From Sepiola atlantica (lineage: Eukaryota > Mollusca > Cephalopoda > Sepiida > Sepiolidae), in contig OY744517.1 in the NCBI GenBank assembly GCA_963556195.1, positions 79,369,214 to 79,433,213 of the forward strand: DNA of 64,000 bases, given 5' to 3'. The notes beneath the pieces are model-generated. The model ran no database searches. It was given only the letters and a program-made list of their open reading frames with translations, and had not been told where the DNA came from. Position 1 is the stretch's first letter. Every line of letters begins with the position of its first letter. The translations under genes were made by a program, and so were the position numbers. Positions 11,805 to 22,915 of the stretch are shown piece after piece.

Positions 11805-13172
11805 TAAAATTTGAATTGTAAATTTGAAAAACAGATGCGTGGAGATGGAGTAAAAGAAAAAATATACAAATAACAAATAGAATGAAGAAAAAGGAGAGAG
11901 TTGTTTTAATGGTTAAAAAAAATTCTGAATGGTTGCTTGAAGAAATGCAGATATGTTTGAAATTATTGCTAATGTGTAACATGAAGTGAGGAAAATAGAA
12001 TGTTTTCATCTTTATTTTTTATTTTTTTTATTCATTACCAAGCTTAATGCTATTCTCTGATTATAATAGTGGCTAAATTAGGTGTGATTTGGTAGAAATC
12101 TATTCATTATTTGATAATGACTAGGAAATTATACCAGATTCAGTGAGTCAGCAAAGATTTTATTTTATTTTTTTAATTTTTTTTTTTATTGTGGATTGGT
12201 TTTATTAGTGTGGCCGAGTAAAATTGAAAGTAAGATTTAAATTTGACAAAGAATATAAAATTTTTTTAAATCCTCTCAAAACTGTTAAACAACCAAAAAT
12301 GTTATATTAAATGCCTGAAAAATCCCTCAACATGCATAGAACAACCACAAAGAAAAACAATGTATTTCTGAAACTTTCAAACCAATCATCCTATTTACAA
12401 ACATAAACAACATAGCCTTCTATGATAAATTAACTAAACTAAGAATCCTATCATACAAAACCCATCACAAAGCATAAAAATTCACTAATAACTAAAAATG
12501 CATAAGCACTTCATCCACAATGAAGTCTGGTATTTGTTTGATCCAATGCAACACTGTAACTAAAACTACACAAAAAGTTAGATTTAAAAAATATACGAGG
12601 TTAAAAGGGCCATTAAAATAAATTACTAAAACATCTTTTTCTCTCACATGTCAGATTTCAACTACACATTCAATTTTACTCAGGCCACACTAATAAAACC
12701 AATCCACAATAAAAGTCTGGCAACTCACTTAATCATTTATGATTTCAGTCTAACCACTTTATCAAATAATGAATAGGTTTATACCACATACTTTAGCCAC
12801 AATTATAGTCAGAGAGAATAACATTAAGTTAGATAACAAATAAAAAATAAAAATATAAATAATTTGTTTATTTTTCCCTACTCCATGCTACCATACTTCA
12901 AAGATTTCAAACATGTCTGCATTTTCTTCAACCATTCTCCCCGCCTCCTCTAGTGGCTATTAGCAATGTCAATAGATGTCATGTGACATAACGTTCTTTT
13001 GCTGGCACTTTTTAAGTTTTGAGCTAATTTCTGCCTGTTATAATATCATAACAATCTTTTTAAACACTTAAGACAACCCACTCTCCCTTTTCTTCATTCT
13101 ATTTGTTATCTGTTTTGTCTTTCTTTCTATCCTCTCTCTTTATCTTCTCATGTCTATGTTCTTCAAATTTGT
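11805..13172. mobile_element. Large foldback element, ~1.37 kb
   Basis: The left arm (about 11811-12250) is matched in inverse by the right arm (about 12640-13172). Examples are TTGTGGATTGGTTTTATTAG at 12190 against its inverse near 12690-12710, and AACAAATAGAATGAAGAAAA at 11873 against its inverse near 13093-13113. The right arm carries an extra block of about 150 bp around 12935-13080. The 390-bp centre is AT-rich and non-coding. The arms are diverged, so it is an old element. Confidence 0.8.
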
Positions 13173-13364
13173 AACTACTCCAGAGTTTAACTCACTCTGC
13201 TAAATTCCTTTGAATAATAAAGAGAAATTTTATTCAAGCTATTTTTATTTGTTTGCTATAGAAAACCTAACTCTTAAAGTTAAACATTTTGAAATGACTT
13301 CATAACATGACCCTAAAGGCAAAAAAAAAAACAAGCCGTGCGTGCGTGGTTCCCCTCTGTATGT

Positions 13365-13920
13365 GACTCGATGTGGTGAGTGTAAAATACAATAAATTTG
13401 GGTAATTTGGGGCATTTTGACACCCCCTGGGGGCGTGAACCAGAATTTTTCTGAGGTCAAGGATGCTCATTTTATATCCAGAACAATTGCCTCTACATTT
13501 TGGCCAAGTTTCAGAAAAATTGAATGGATGGATCAAACATTATGGGAGAAAAGGGTCATTTTTTGCCATTTTGGGGGCTTTTGACCCCCTGGAGGCACGA
13601 ACAGATTTTTTTCAAGGTCAGCGATACTTATTTTCTATTAGGAACAATTGCCTCCACATTTTGGCCAAGTTTCAGAGAAATTGAATGGATGGATGAAAGT
13701 TATGGGGCAAAAAATGTCATTTTTTGCCATTTCGGGGCCTTTTGACCCCCTGGGGGACTAACCAGATTTTTTTTTCAAAAATCGGAGAATGTCACTTTCT
13801 AACCTGACCAAAGTTACAACTTCATGCAAAATTTCAGAGAAATTCAATGGATGGTCGTGGAGAAAAATCCGGACGGACATGCCTCAAAACAAAAGTCCCC
13901 CAAGGAACCAAAAAAGGCTT
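13365..13920 (+). repeat. Internally tandem dispersed repeat, copy A
   Basis: The unit of about 125-130 bp carries TTTTGACCCCCTGG, AACAATTGCCTC, CATTTTGGCCAAGTTTCAG and AATTGAATGGATGGAT. It appears about three times, each slightly different, followed by a terminal part with AAATCCGGACGGACA and AAAAGTCCCCCAAGG. The same arrangement recurs at 20505-21055. The small ORFs across it are side effects of the repeat. The family is unknown to me by name. Confidence 0.8.
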
Positions 13921-14019
13921 ATTAAGAAATATGTGCCAAACTTTCAAGTTCCTGCTGTTGGGCATTGCCAGGTTTCTTTGCTAGATATTTTGTCCATACT
14001 TAAAAGCAAAAGAAAATGA

Positions 14020-14110
14020 GGTCAGATGACCTAATGGTTAATAATGTAGACAATAATATTGTTGCGAAAGATAGAAACTCAAAATGTCCTCAAGTTATGG
14101 GTAATACTAA
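14020..14110 (+). other. Possible tRNA-derived SINE head
   Basis: GATGACCTAATGGTTAATAA resembles a Pol III A-box region of tRNA-derived SINEs. A matching B-box is not clear. Weak call. Confidence 0.25.
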
Positions 14111-14428
14111 TTATAGGAAAATGTGTTCAATGAATCATGTACAATAAATATTGTATTTTGATATTTAATAATTCAAATGAATATGCTGTAAAACAATTAA
14201 ATTTATACAAACATTACTTTTTATAGGAAACATGCGACACCGTCATGAAACTAGTGATTTCTTCTGCTAGCCCTCTTTTTATTTAAGTTTGGCTAACTTC
14301 TTAACTCTCATCTTCAGTTCATTCTGCTATCATGGGGATCCTTTCTAGAACAGGCAATAACTTCCTGTTTCTCCCTTCCCAAATCCCATTGTCTTCAGTT
14401 CTTTCAGGTACTGGTGTGCCTCTGTTTT

Positions 14429-14439
<11 letters not shown>

Positions 14440-14484
<45 letters not shown>
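14440..14484. repeat. (TA)n microsatellite, left of a mini-hairpin
   Basis: TA run ending at the small inverted-repeat element. Confidence 0.95.
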
Positions 14485-14486
<2 letters not shown>

Positions 14487-14553
14487 TCCGCTATAAGTAA
14501 CTACATGTTACATTTATTATGTTGAAATAAAATTATATAGTTACTTATGGCAG

Positions 14554-14556
<3 letters not shown>
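14485..14556. mobile_element. 72-bp inverted-repeat element inside (TA)n
   Basis: It begins GGTCCGCTATAAGTAACTAC and ends with a near-perfect inverse (14537-14556). (TA)n lies on both sides (14440-14484 and 14559-14610). It may be a miniature element that targets TA, or a remnant of one. Confidence 0.65.

Positions 14557-14612
<56 letters not shown>
14557..14612. repeat. (TA)n microsatellite, right of a mini-hairpin
   Basis: TA run followed by a short GT/GTAT stretch and a GA run. Confidence 0.95.
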
Positions 14613-14616
<4 letters not shown>

Positions 14617-16002
14617 ATGTATGAGAGAGAGAATGTGACACTAAGGGAGATAATTCAGTATATGCCATCAGCAGCTGATTCAAATTATATAAAAAGTTTG
14701 TGATTGTTTGATGTAAAATAGCAATAAACTACCATTGGGATACATTAAGTTTTGATGCGTAAATAGTTTGTGTTTAAAAGGAAAACGTATTTTCTTGTGA
14801 GATAAAGTTTGCCTATCCTTTCAATGCTTGATTTATTGGTTTGAAAAAATTGAATATTTCTATTCGTCATTTCTGAACCAACTGGTACTTTAGTAACATA
14901 TCTTTTCCAGCTATTACGTCTCAAGAACTGTCAGCTGGTGATCATTTGTATTTTCAAAATTTACATATCTTCAGATAGAAATCGTAGTTACATTTCAGTC
15001 GAGTATTTATGATTCTTCCATAATTGAACCCACCTAGACGGAAAAACATTTAATGAGGCAAAATTTACCACTGCTGACAGATTGTTCTAAGCCACTACTT
15101 ACTAAAAAAAAATCTTAGTTCATACTTCCTTGATTAATGGGTAGTAGGTTGGGGTTTGCAAAATAAAAACCATGTGTTATCATCAAATAGATCATGTAGA
15201 TGCTCCAAGGTTGGTCATCAGCGATGAACTGGTTTCACTACAGATTTGAGAATCTAAGTTATCAGACCCACTCCACCAGCAACCCAAGCATTTCTTAAAA
15301 GAAAACGCCTCCTCCTTGAATGTGAAGCTGTGCTATGTACCATACACATTACAAACTTAATAGCCTATATTTATAAAGCCTTTCTGTCACTGACTCAAAT
15401 GTAATGCAGATGCGGCAACTTGACCCTCCTCAGTCTTTATTCATATGGTATGTTGCTCAATTTGGTGGCAAGTAAATGTTGTCACTTCAAATAAAATGTT
15501 TGATGCTTGCTTTTTATGAGTTGAAGAAAGAAAAATTTGAAACAAAAACGACTTAGGTTGAAGGATTAACTATTTAAAAGAGGTTTAAAACTCTAATGTT
15601 CATAATCAAAAAGTAATTTGAATCAAACAAAAATGCTAAAGTACCTAGTTTACAACATTTTTAGTTTAATATCACATAAGTGTTTAATAATGTTTACGGC
15701 TCAAAATCAGCCTCTTTAAGGAGTCTAATAGAACATTCCTGAAAGCTATGATCATTATATTTGCACCATAAACTGCTTCACAAACAATTTCATCTATTTC
15801 ATACTAGGAGAGATACCTGGCATTGCTCGGAATGTAACGGTATGTGATAAAGTAAGGTAAAAATCTATTCATCTGAATTAATGTTTTAATTTAGCCAGGT
15901 AAGTTACAATGTTTTGAAATTATGATTTGGTATGAAAACTGTTGCAATGTGATCGTTTTCTTAGAGTCTGAATAATAAAAGGAAATAACAGCATCAATAA
16001 AT
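14613..16002. other. No gene recognised
   Basis: AT-rich sequence without motifs or clear repeats. Confidence 0.5.
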
Positions 16003-16039
16003 TGAAAAAAAAAAAAAAAAAAAAAAAAATCCAACCAAC

Positions 16040-16275
16040 GATAAAAGAGGAGGTACATCTTGCTAGTGTCAACATAGCCCACACATATGTCACGCACTCT
16101 TATCTGTTTAAAGAAGATCCTTCATTGTGTGTTGGCTGTTGTGCTCCCATTACAATGGAACATATATTAGTGAAATGTATTGATTTCAATAAAATCCGTT
16201 TTAGACGCACTCAGGTAAGTGACCCAAAGGACCTTTTCGAGCAGGTCAATTCAAAGAACATTTTTAGATTCTAGA
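16040..16275 (+). pseudogene. LINE C-terminal zinc-motif fragment
   Basis: After a poly-A run the plus frame reads IAHTYVTHSYLFKEDPSLC, then VGCCAPITMEHILVKC and DPKDLFEQVNSKNIFRF before a stop. R-I-x-H-T-x-x-T-H-S-Y-L followed by C-x2-C, H and C is the signature found C-terminal of the RNase H domain in several LINE polyproteins. The N-terminal part is missing and no RT is joined to it, so it is a fragment. Confidence 0.65.
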
Positions 16276-16554
16276 AGGGAGCAAGTAAGATCGTACCAAA
16301 AAGAATATAAATCCTCCACCTGTTTCCGACAAACGATTCTTCTACAAAGAATGCTAAGAAAGTCAGATCTTTTTACCAAACAGAATGATTATAAATACTG
16401 CTTATTCTATTTTTACTTTTGGTTAGCATTTCATGATCCACTGAGGTGCTGATATGTCATAGAATAAACAAAACCATATAAAATTCAGAAATGCTATTAA
16501 TTAAAAAAAAATTTTTTAAATTAAATATATAATTCATATTATATTTAAAATGAT
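16276..16554. other. Decayed LINE flank or unassigned
   Basis: Short ORFs without motifs lie between two LINE fragments. Nothing else is seen. Confidence 0.4.
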
Positions 16555-16972
16555 TTTTAGAGTCCACCTTACTTTAAAACAACAAAGAATTATTAATAGC
16601 ATGGACGGCAGTGTAATGTGAGTCTTAAAAAACAAGCTTAGATCTGACGATTTCAGAGGAAGATTAAATCTGGACAGTATAGGAAGATGTATGCAGAATA
16701 AGAGACTTAGTTCGTTTGCTCACATTGAAAGAATGGATAAAAGTGCTTGGGTTAGTAAGTGTAGAACAGTTGAGATAGCAAGGTCAGTTGGCAGGGGAAG
16801 GCTCCCAAAAAACATTGGAAGTGATAAGGACAGATTTGAGAGAAAGGGGGATAAATACCTGGCCTCAGATAAATTAGTTTGGAAGTTAATTTTTAAAGGC
16901 CGTCCAACAAATGTAAAGCATGTAAAACGGATGTTAAATCAAGAATATTTGAATAGCACCAAAGTACAATAA
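16555..16972 (+). pseudogene. LINE reverse transcriptase C-terminal fragment
   Basis: A nearly open plus frame (ATG at 16691, stop at 16970-16972) reads SLKNKLRSDDFRGRLNLDSI, then LSSFAHIERMDKSAWVSKC and a G-R-G-R-x-P-K basic segment. This is the usual C-terminal part of LINE reverse transcriptases, where R-W-x-G-H-V-x-R-M-D is followed by W-V-x-x-C-R and G-R-G-R-P-K-K-T-W. Its HIERMD block is closely similar to HVERMD in the 2.6-3.4 kb remnant. There is no catalytic domain in the vicinity. Confidence 0.7.
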
Positions 16973-17170
16973 TAATTATGCAAAGAATTGTAATATAGCG
17001 AAATCAGAAATAGAGAAATGGTAAAGTGCACCCGAGAATGAAAAGAAAAGAAAAGTGTAACTTGATTTGTCAAAAAATATTTTTGCCAAATCAATGATTT
17101 TTTTTTTTACAAATCTTTTTAAAATTTTATTTTATTTAAAAAATTTTTTTTTTTTTTTTTTTTTTTTACT

Positions 17171-17490
17171 TCAATTCACCTCAAACAAGACATACTGCGG
17201 TAGAGTCAGATTTATAGGGGGGTCAACCTGTGTAGGGAGTTGAGCAGCAAGTTGTTTGTCCACATTACATTTAAATTTCTGCATGTTAGTATTGTCAGAG
17301 AAACAAGGAGTAGGAAGGGAATTCCAAAGGCAAGCAATCCAAGCAAAAAGATGCTATCAGAGTAGAAAATCTTCCGACATCCAAGGACCTCTACAGTGAA
17401 GGGGTAGGATTTAGCAGCTAGTCGGGTGGGTCGGGAGTATTTTCGTTTAGGGGTACAAGTGAAGTAAGTTCATCGGAACACATTTCGTAG
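17171..17490 (-). pseudogene. LINE RT C-terminal remnant of a second type
   Basis: The minus strand ends in a stop at 17171 preceded by LWNSLPTPCFSDNTNMQKFK, CNVDKQLAAQLPTQVDPP and LPQYVLFEVN. Further upstream in another frame is KRKYSRPTRLAAKSYPFTVE. A-x-L-W-N-S-L-P followed by F-K is the standard C-terminal signature of many LINE RTs. At least one frameshift separates the two parts. It lies close to, but on the opposite strand from, the 16.6-kb LINE fragment. Confidence 0.65.
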
Positions 17491-17499
17491 AAGTACTTA

Positions 17500-17930
17500 T
17501 AAAACAACATTAAATTGTTTCTAGTTAAAAAAAATTTTTTTTAATCAAGTTTGATTAGGAGTTGATTTCTGAAAGATATAGCGAGGTTCTTTATTATCTG
17601 CAGATAATTAGTGTTCTTGGGACCTATTAACTATGGATATCATGTAGGTTTTTGAGATTGTAAAAAAATATCAATCTTTAATAATTTTTTTTTTTTTTTG
17701 TTTAAAATGGTAAACTCTTTCATGAAAAGACAAAAGTAGCAGTTTTATCTTTTTGCACAGCTTTTAACAAAATTGTAGGTAAATAAAAAATCTATTGAAA
17801 AATAAATTTGAATTCATTAAGAGTTCTAAAAAAAAAAGGATTTTAGCATTCGGAAATGAGCATTAATCAGAACACAAAAAAAGGTGAATTCATTTGATTA
17901 AATTATTAAGGAAACTAGAAATCCTTTAAA
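17500..17930. other. AT-rich, no gene
   Basis: Poly-T and poly-A runs; nothing else recognised. Confidence 0.5.
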
Positions 17931-18420
17931 ATACCCCAAAGAAACTGAAAATGGGAATATTTATTAATTGATGTCTAATACCTATTGTACAAATTTCATA
18001 AAAATTGGAGCTATCTGAATTTTCACGAAAGGGCTTCCACCCCTTTTTTGTATAAAACTTTATTAAACTAAATATAAACCATATTACCCACCCTCATGCC
18101 TAGAAATTGTGTTCCAAAATTCATAATGATTGGTTTAGGAGTGAATCCTTTACATACAAATATATAAACAGACACATACCTAACTTTATATAAATAGAGA
18201 CTTAGAAAATAAAAATTCTTCATTGAATTTTCATGAATGGCTTTCACCTACTTTTTAACTTATTTGCATGAAACTAAATTAAACTAAATATAGCCCATAG
18301 CAGCTGTGTTTCAAAATTCATAATGATCGGTTAATTAGTTTATGAGTGAATCCTGTACACACAAATAGATAAACATATCCACAGGTCTAACTGTTTATAA
18401 ATAGAGACTAAGAAAATAAA
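17931..18420 (+). repeat. Dispersed repeat, two tandem copies
   Basis: Copies at about 17931-18215 and 18222-18418 share TTCAAAATTCATAATGATyGG, TTTAsGAGTGAATCCT and a 3' part with ACATACCTAACTTTATA-type sequence. A third copy lies at 34735-35015. The 3' ends run into ATAGAGA. No coding potential; the class is not determined. Confidence 0.7.
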
Positions 18421-18430
18421 AATTCTGCAT

Positions 18431-19140
18431 TTAAATGGCATGAGAAGCAATCCTCTCTTTTTTTATATAAAGAAGGGTAAGAATTCATAAAATTAAAAGT
18501 TGAAATATATTCTTTTTAATGGCGTCCATTTCCATTTGGTGACAGTAACACTAAAGTCTGCTAGGAAGAAGAGTGGCAAAAGCAAATTAACATGAAGGAA
18601 TCAGCCGACATTGAATTTCCCAGAGATGGTAAAACAGCGATCAAGATAGAAGGAGGAAGTGGTATTTTCTCTCTATCGAAAGGATAGAAGGTAGGAAATA
18701 AAAAATAAGTGGTGGGAGAAGAGATATAGAATGGCGGGACATGGAGTGTGGGTAGCAGTAATGTCAAAATGTGTTGGGTAATGAGCTAACAGGTAGAGTG
18801 GGGAAGGGAGGGGAAGAACTAAACTAAACAGCATGGAACTGTCTACTTAACCTCACTGACCCAATATATAAAAAAAAAACTCAACTTGATGGCATCAGAC
18901 CAACCTTTTCTCTAAAAATAGTTCAATATGTAAAAATAATGAGATCTATTTACTTGGATTTGCATTTTTTACATCTTTTTTTTTTAAATTTTTTGGCATC
19001 AAATACAGTTTTGTTGTATTTCCTTTCAAATTAGTAAAGCTAAAAATATATTTCAAATAAAATTGATTAAATATATTTACGCTTGGTAAATCGGTACAAA
19101 ATTGCTTTTTTTAAAAAAACTTTGGCTAAGATCAAACATC
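18431..19140. other. No gene recognised
   Basis: Contains purine-rich sequence near 18540-18800 and an AT-rich part after 18850. The minus-strand ORF 18561-18767 has no motifs. Confidence 0.45.
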
Positions 19141-19200
19141 TTAGTGCACTGGCTTTTCAACTTACCACCTGACCTTGTGTCTAACCTCTTTGAGAAGTAA
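19141..19200 (+). repeat. SINE 3' tail fragment (GACCTTGTGTCTAA type)
   Basis: A short plus-strand piece carries the 3' end shared by the U2-headed SINE family, just left of an inverted, larger copy. Confidence 0.5.
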
Positions 19201-19261
19201 ATAAAATAAGTAAACTCAAAATCTTTAATTCCAACCATGTTGCCATTTTCAGGCAGTGTAT

Positions 19262-19612
19262 TTATTTACTCCTTTCCAGGAGTTAGGCACAAGGCCAGTT
19301 TTATCTTACTCCCACAAGTAAGATGTGACCCAAGGTTGGGTCGCGAAAGTGGGGTTTGAAAAGCCAGTGCCCGAGAGGTGAGCACTCTGGCTATTAAAAA
19401 TTGCCTGGGCAGCCTCGTCAGCATTCCCAGGTAGGGGCGCCTCAGGCAGTAAGCAATAAACTTACTCCTCTCCAAAGAGGGGAGGCGAAGCCTGGGAGGG
19501 TGGACCTCCTAGAACTGCACAGGACAGACCCATAGACCGGCGTAAATCAAGCCCCAAAGGCCAAGACAATACCAGTCTATGGGGTGCAATATCCATCGGA
19601 ACAGATACTACA
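19262..19612 (-). mobile_element. U2-headed SINE, head partly truncated
   Basis: On the minus strand the order is a short piece of U2 snRNA (AAGTGTAGTATCTGTTC, 19595-19612), a body with CCCATAGACTGGTATTGTC, GAGGTCCACCCTCCCAGGCT and GAGGCGCCCCTAC, and the 3' segment. Two versions of the 3' tail lie in series at the low end. It is the same family as the full copy at 25457-25797 but lacks the U2 5' end. Confidence 0.75.
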
Positions 19613-19760
19613 CTTGCTTGAGTAGCCCCGTCGGCATTCCCCGCTATGGGCGCCTCAGGCAATTAGCGATAAACTAACCCCTTCTCATAGAGAAGGGAAA
19701 CCCTAGGAGGGTTGACCTCCTGAGACTGAACAGGAGCACACGTCAGTCCGACAGCAACAG
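19613..19760 (-). mobile_element. U2-SINE body fragment
   Basis: A second partial body in the same orientation abuts the first. It shares GAGGCGCCCATAG and the pyrimidine-rich GGTCAACCCTCCTAGGG segment. It diverges beyond about 19735. Confidence 0.6.
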
Positions 19761-20065
19761 AGTCACCGTCGAACTGATTGTCGAAGACGTATCTCCGACG
19801 TGTCTGAAATAAGTTGGTAATTATTGATTATTATTAAAAATGAAAATAATGTGCTCATTTTTAATCTTACTCTAGTTAAAAAACTGGCTAGCTTCGACTG
19901 GTTGCTATCACTTTGAAAATAAACTCTTATTCACTACTTAATGTTCGTTGTTATTTTAATTTTATTTTAGATAATCAATAAAATATAGGTGTCTCTGTTT
20001 TTCTTCTAAAATAAAAAATAAAAATAACCTTTTTATATTCATTTAGAGAAGACATCAATAATATT

Positions 20066-20491
20066 TCAAATTTGTATAATTTCGATTATTCGGGCTACTG
20101 TTCTCATCTTGAGTGTTATCACTACGTTTCGGCTGCTGTAACCGCCGGCCTTCTTCATGTGTATCTTTTTGAATTCAGGAATCTGTACGGAATCCTTTAT
20201 TTAATCCACGGGGGCAGCATGCTCCTAATCCGTCAGTTATGACTGGGAGAAGTCTTCAGTAATTCGCAATTCTTCGTATAGCCCGCACCAGTCATGGCTG
20301 ACGGAACAAGAGCATGCTACCCCCGTGGTTCCGTTTGAAATTCCATCCAGATTCCTGGGTTCGACAGAAATCATCCAGAGTTCAAAAAGATTCACCTGAA
20401 GAAGGGTGAAGATTACAGCGGTCGAAACATTGTGATGATAACACTCAAGATGAGAACAGTAGTCCGAATAATCAAAATTATACAAATTATC
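20066..20491. mobile_element. Penelope-like foldback (head-to-head inverted repeat)
   Basis: The arms 20066-20250 and 20278-20491 are diverged inverted copies, for example CTACTGTTCTCATCTTGAGT at 20096 against its inverse near 20443-20462. The centre is about 27 bp. Each arm contains the CTGAAGAAG...GTCGAAAC motif that marks Penelope-like repeat ends here (minus at 20124-20160, plus at 20395-20430). Confidence 0.8.
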
Positions 20492-20504
20492 AATCCTCCT
20501 TGTG

Positions 20505-21055
20505 TGGTCCTCCTCTGTATGTGACCTGATGTGGCGAGTGTAAAATGCAATAAATTTGGGCAATTTGGGGCATTTTTGACCCCCTGGGGGCGCGAACCAG
20601 AATTTTTCTGAAGTCAAGGATGCTCATTTTATATCCAGAACAATTGCCTTTACATTTTGGCCAAGTTTTTAAAAAATTGAATGGATGGATCAAACGTTAT
20701 GAGAGAAAAGGGTCATTTTTTTCAATTTTGGGGGCTTTTGAACCAGATTTTTTTCAAGGTCAGCGATACTTATTTTCTATTAGGAACAATTGCCTCCACA
20801 TTTTGGCCAAGTTTCAGAGAAATTGAATGGATGGATGAAAAGTTATGGGACAAAAAATGTCATTTTTTGCCATTTCAGGGCCTTTTAACCCCCTGGGGGG
20901 CTAACCAGATTTTTTTTTCAAAAATGTCACTTTCTAACCTGACCAAAGTTACAACTTCATGCAAAATTTCAGAGAAAAATGTGGAGAAAAATCCGGACGG
21001 ACAGACATGCCTCAAAACATAGGTCCCCCGATTTTATAAATTGGGGGACCAAAAA
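20505..21055 (+). repeat. Internally tandem dispersed repeat, copy B
   Basis: Same family and unit order as 13365-13920, slightly shorter in the second unit. It ends in a small hairpin, GGTCCCCCGATT followed by AATTGGGGGACC, which copy A has lost. The foldback lies 14 bp to its left. Confidence 0.8.
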
Positions 21056-21649
21056 TATCTGTGCTCCAAAAGCCTCACGTGAATCTATGATTTATGTTTG
21101 AATGCATTCGGAAAGGGAGGCCATTTTTTTTCAGATGAATCGTGTATACCTCGAATGCAGATCAGATTGGAGCTAAAATAATCTAACTGCAGCAGTTACA
21201 TTTTGATGGACTATTTTCTTTCCAGATAAGCTAATGTTCCTACGCGGAGTGATTGATCTATTATCAAATGAAAACACTTTGTGTAGGATGTACTTCCGCT
21301 AAACTACTTACACATTTTTTCCCCTGCTTCTAAACCAGTTGGACTTAAGATGTCAACCCAAGCTGACGTGAGACGCGCCCATCCAACTCATCAGTGGACC
21401 CTTTCATAACATTTGACGTCAAATCTTTTCTTAACCTCTTTATTTTGTTGGTTGAGCGAAGACGTGAAATAAAGTTGATAAACTATGTTAGAATGGATTT
21501 TGTCATTAATTTACTTTTTTGATCAAATGTCTTTATTCTACAAATCTAACGGGTTTACTTTTAAAATCAAGTTTCTTTTTGAAGGTGTTCAATAAGCATC
21601 ATTTTCTTGAAGGAACATTAAATAAATCTATACCAAGTCCGCTGTTCTA
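21056..21649. other. No gene recognised
   Basis: Unremarkable sequence up to the TA target site of the mariner element. Includes CTGACGTGAGACGC at about 21362. Confidence 0.45.
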
Positions 21650-22913
21650 TCAGGTTGGAAAGAAAGTAATATCGTATTTTTTACTTTATCACTTTGCAGT
21701 TGTACACAGTTCTAGATTTTTTTTGTGAATTTGTGTCTTAATATCTTGCCTTTCAGATATAGTAATTAGTTGGAAGATATAAAGTTTAACAGTTTCAGCT
21801 GTCAAAAAATGGATATTAGTGAGAAGCATCCGAGACATTGCATGCTCTATGAATTCAAAAAAGGAAACTTAGCTGCAGAAGCTACAAGGAATATTGGAAC
21901 TGTCTATGGGATAAATGTTCTGAATGATCGAAAATGTCAATGGTGGTTTGCAAAATTTACTTCTGAAGACTTTAACCTGTCAGATCGGCGACGTTCGGGA
22001 AGGCCAAAATCAATTGATAAAGACGCCATTAAAGACGCTGTTGAAGCCAATCCAAAGTTAACCAGCAGAGAATTAGCTCAACAATTCAATACAACCGATA
22101 TCACAATTATTTCATGCCTTCACGAGTTAGGAAAAGTTTCAAAACTTGGACTCTGGGTCCCCCACGATTTGACCGACGCTTAACAAAATCAAAGATTGAC
22201 TGTTTGCACATCTTTGCTTTCCAGGAATTATCGAGAACCATTTTTGCAAAGAATTGTGACTGAAGATGAAAAAGGAGTTCTTTACAAGAATACCCAACAC
22301 AAAAGACAATGGTTAGACCAAAACCAAAGTCCACAGTCTGTTCCAAAACAAGGACTACACCCAAAGAAGGTTATGCTCTCTTTATGGTGGGACATGAGAG
22401 GACTGATTCATTATGAGTTACTAGAACCTAATCAAACAATCACAGCAGTAAAATATTGTTCGCAACTGGATGATCTAAGAATTGCTCTATCAAAAAAACG
22501 ACCAGCATTACTCAATAGGAAGGGTGTAGTGCTTCAGCATGATAACGCGAGACCTCACACAGCAAATCTTACTCAGGAAAAAGTCATGAGTTTCAATTGG
22601 GAAGTTTTGCCTCATCCGTCTTATTCACCTGACATTGCTCCATCCGACTACCATCTTTTCCGGTCGTTGCAGCATCACTTAAATAAAATTCATAAAAATG
22701 ACGAGCAACTCAAAAATGACCTAAATTTGTTTTTCTCTAAAAAAAAAATCAGAGAAATTTTTTGAAGAAGGCATCAAGAAGCTAGTTGATCGTTGGACAG
22801 AAGTCATAGAAAATGGGGGAAATTATTGTAAAAATTACGAACGTCCTAATGTGAATGTTTCAGATGAAGTAAATGCGTTGAACAAAAACGACATTACTTT
22901 CTTTCTAACCTGA
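21650..22913 (+). mobile_element. Mariner element with both TIRs and TA duplication
   Basis: The left end reads TCAGGTTGGAAAGAAAGTAA and the right end is its near-perfect inverse, ending TTTCTTTCTAACCTGA at 22913. TA dinucleotides sit immediately outside both ends (21648-21649 and 22914-22915), as expected for the mariner TA target duplication. The 1264-bp length is typical of mariner. The transposase stop codon TGA (22911-22913) is within the right TIR. The ends are well preserved but the transposase is broken, so this copy could move only if another copy supplied enzyme. Confidence 0.92.
21770..22913 (+). pseudogene. Mariner transposase (DD34D), broken
   Basis: This is a cut-and-paste transposase that acts on the TIRs around it. 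The N-terminal DNA-binding part (from ATG at 21770 or 21809) has LYEFKKGNLAAEATRNI, WWFAKF, RRSGRP and ELAQQF, typical of the mariner helix-turn-helix pair, and the WVPHDLTD linker. The catalytic part has all three aspartates: TEDEK, VVLQHDNARPHTA and YSPDIAPSDYHLF. The last two are in the 34-residue arrangement of mariner. It is inactivated by an in-frame TAA at 22181-22183, where the family has a sense codon, and by a frameshift in the A-run at 22740-22749. The frame after the shift continues KFFEEGIKKLVDRW to the stop. The usual TGDEKW has become TEDEKG. Confidence 0.9.
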
Positions 22914-22915
22914 TA

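Noticed and set aside
16691..16972. A stand-alone 93-aa host protein
   Set aside because: The sequence is the C-terminal end of a LINE reverse transcriptase with the open frame continuing upstream of the ATG.
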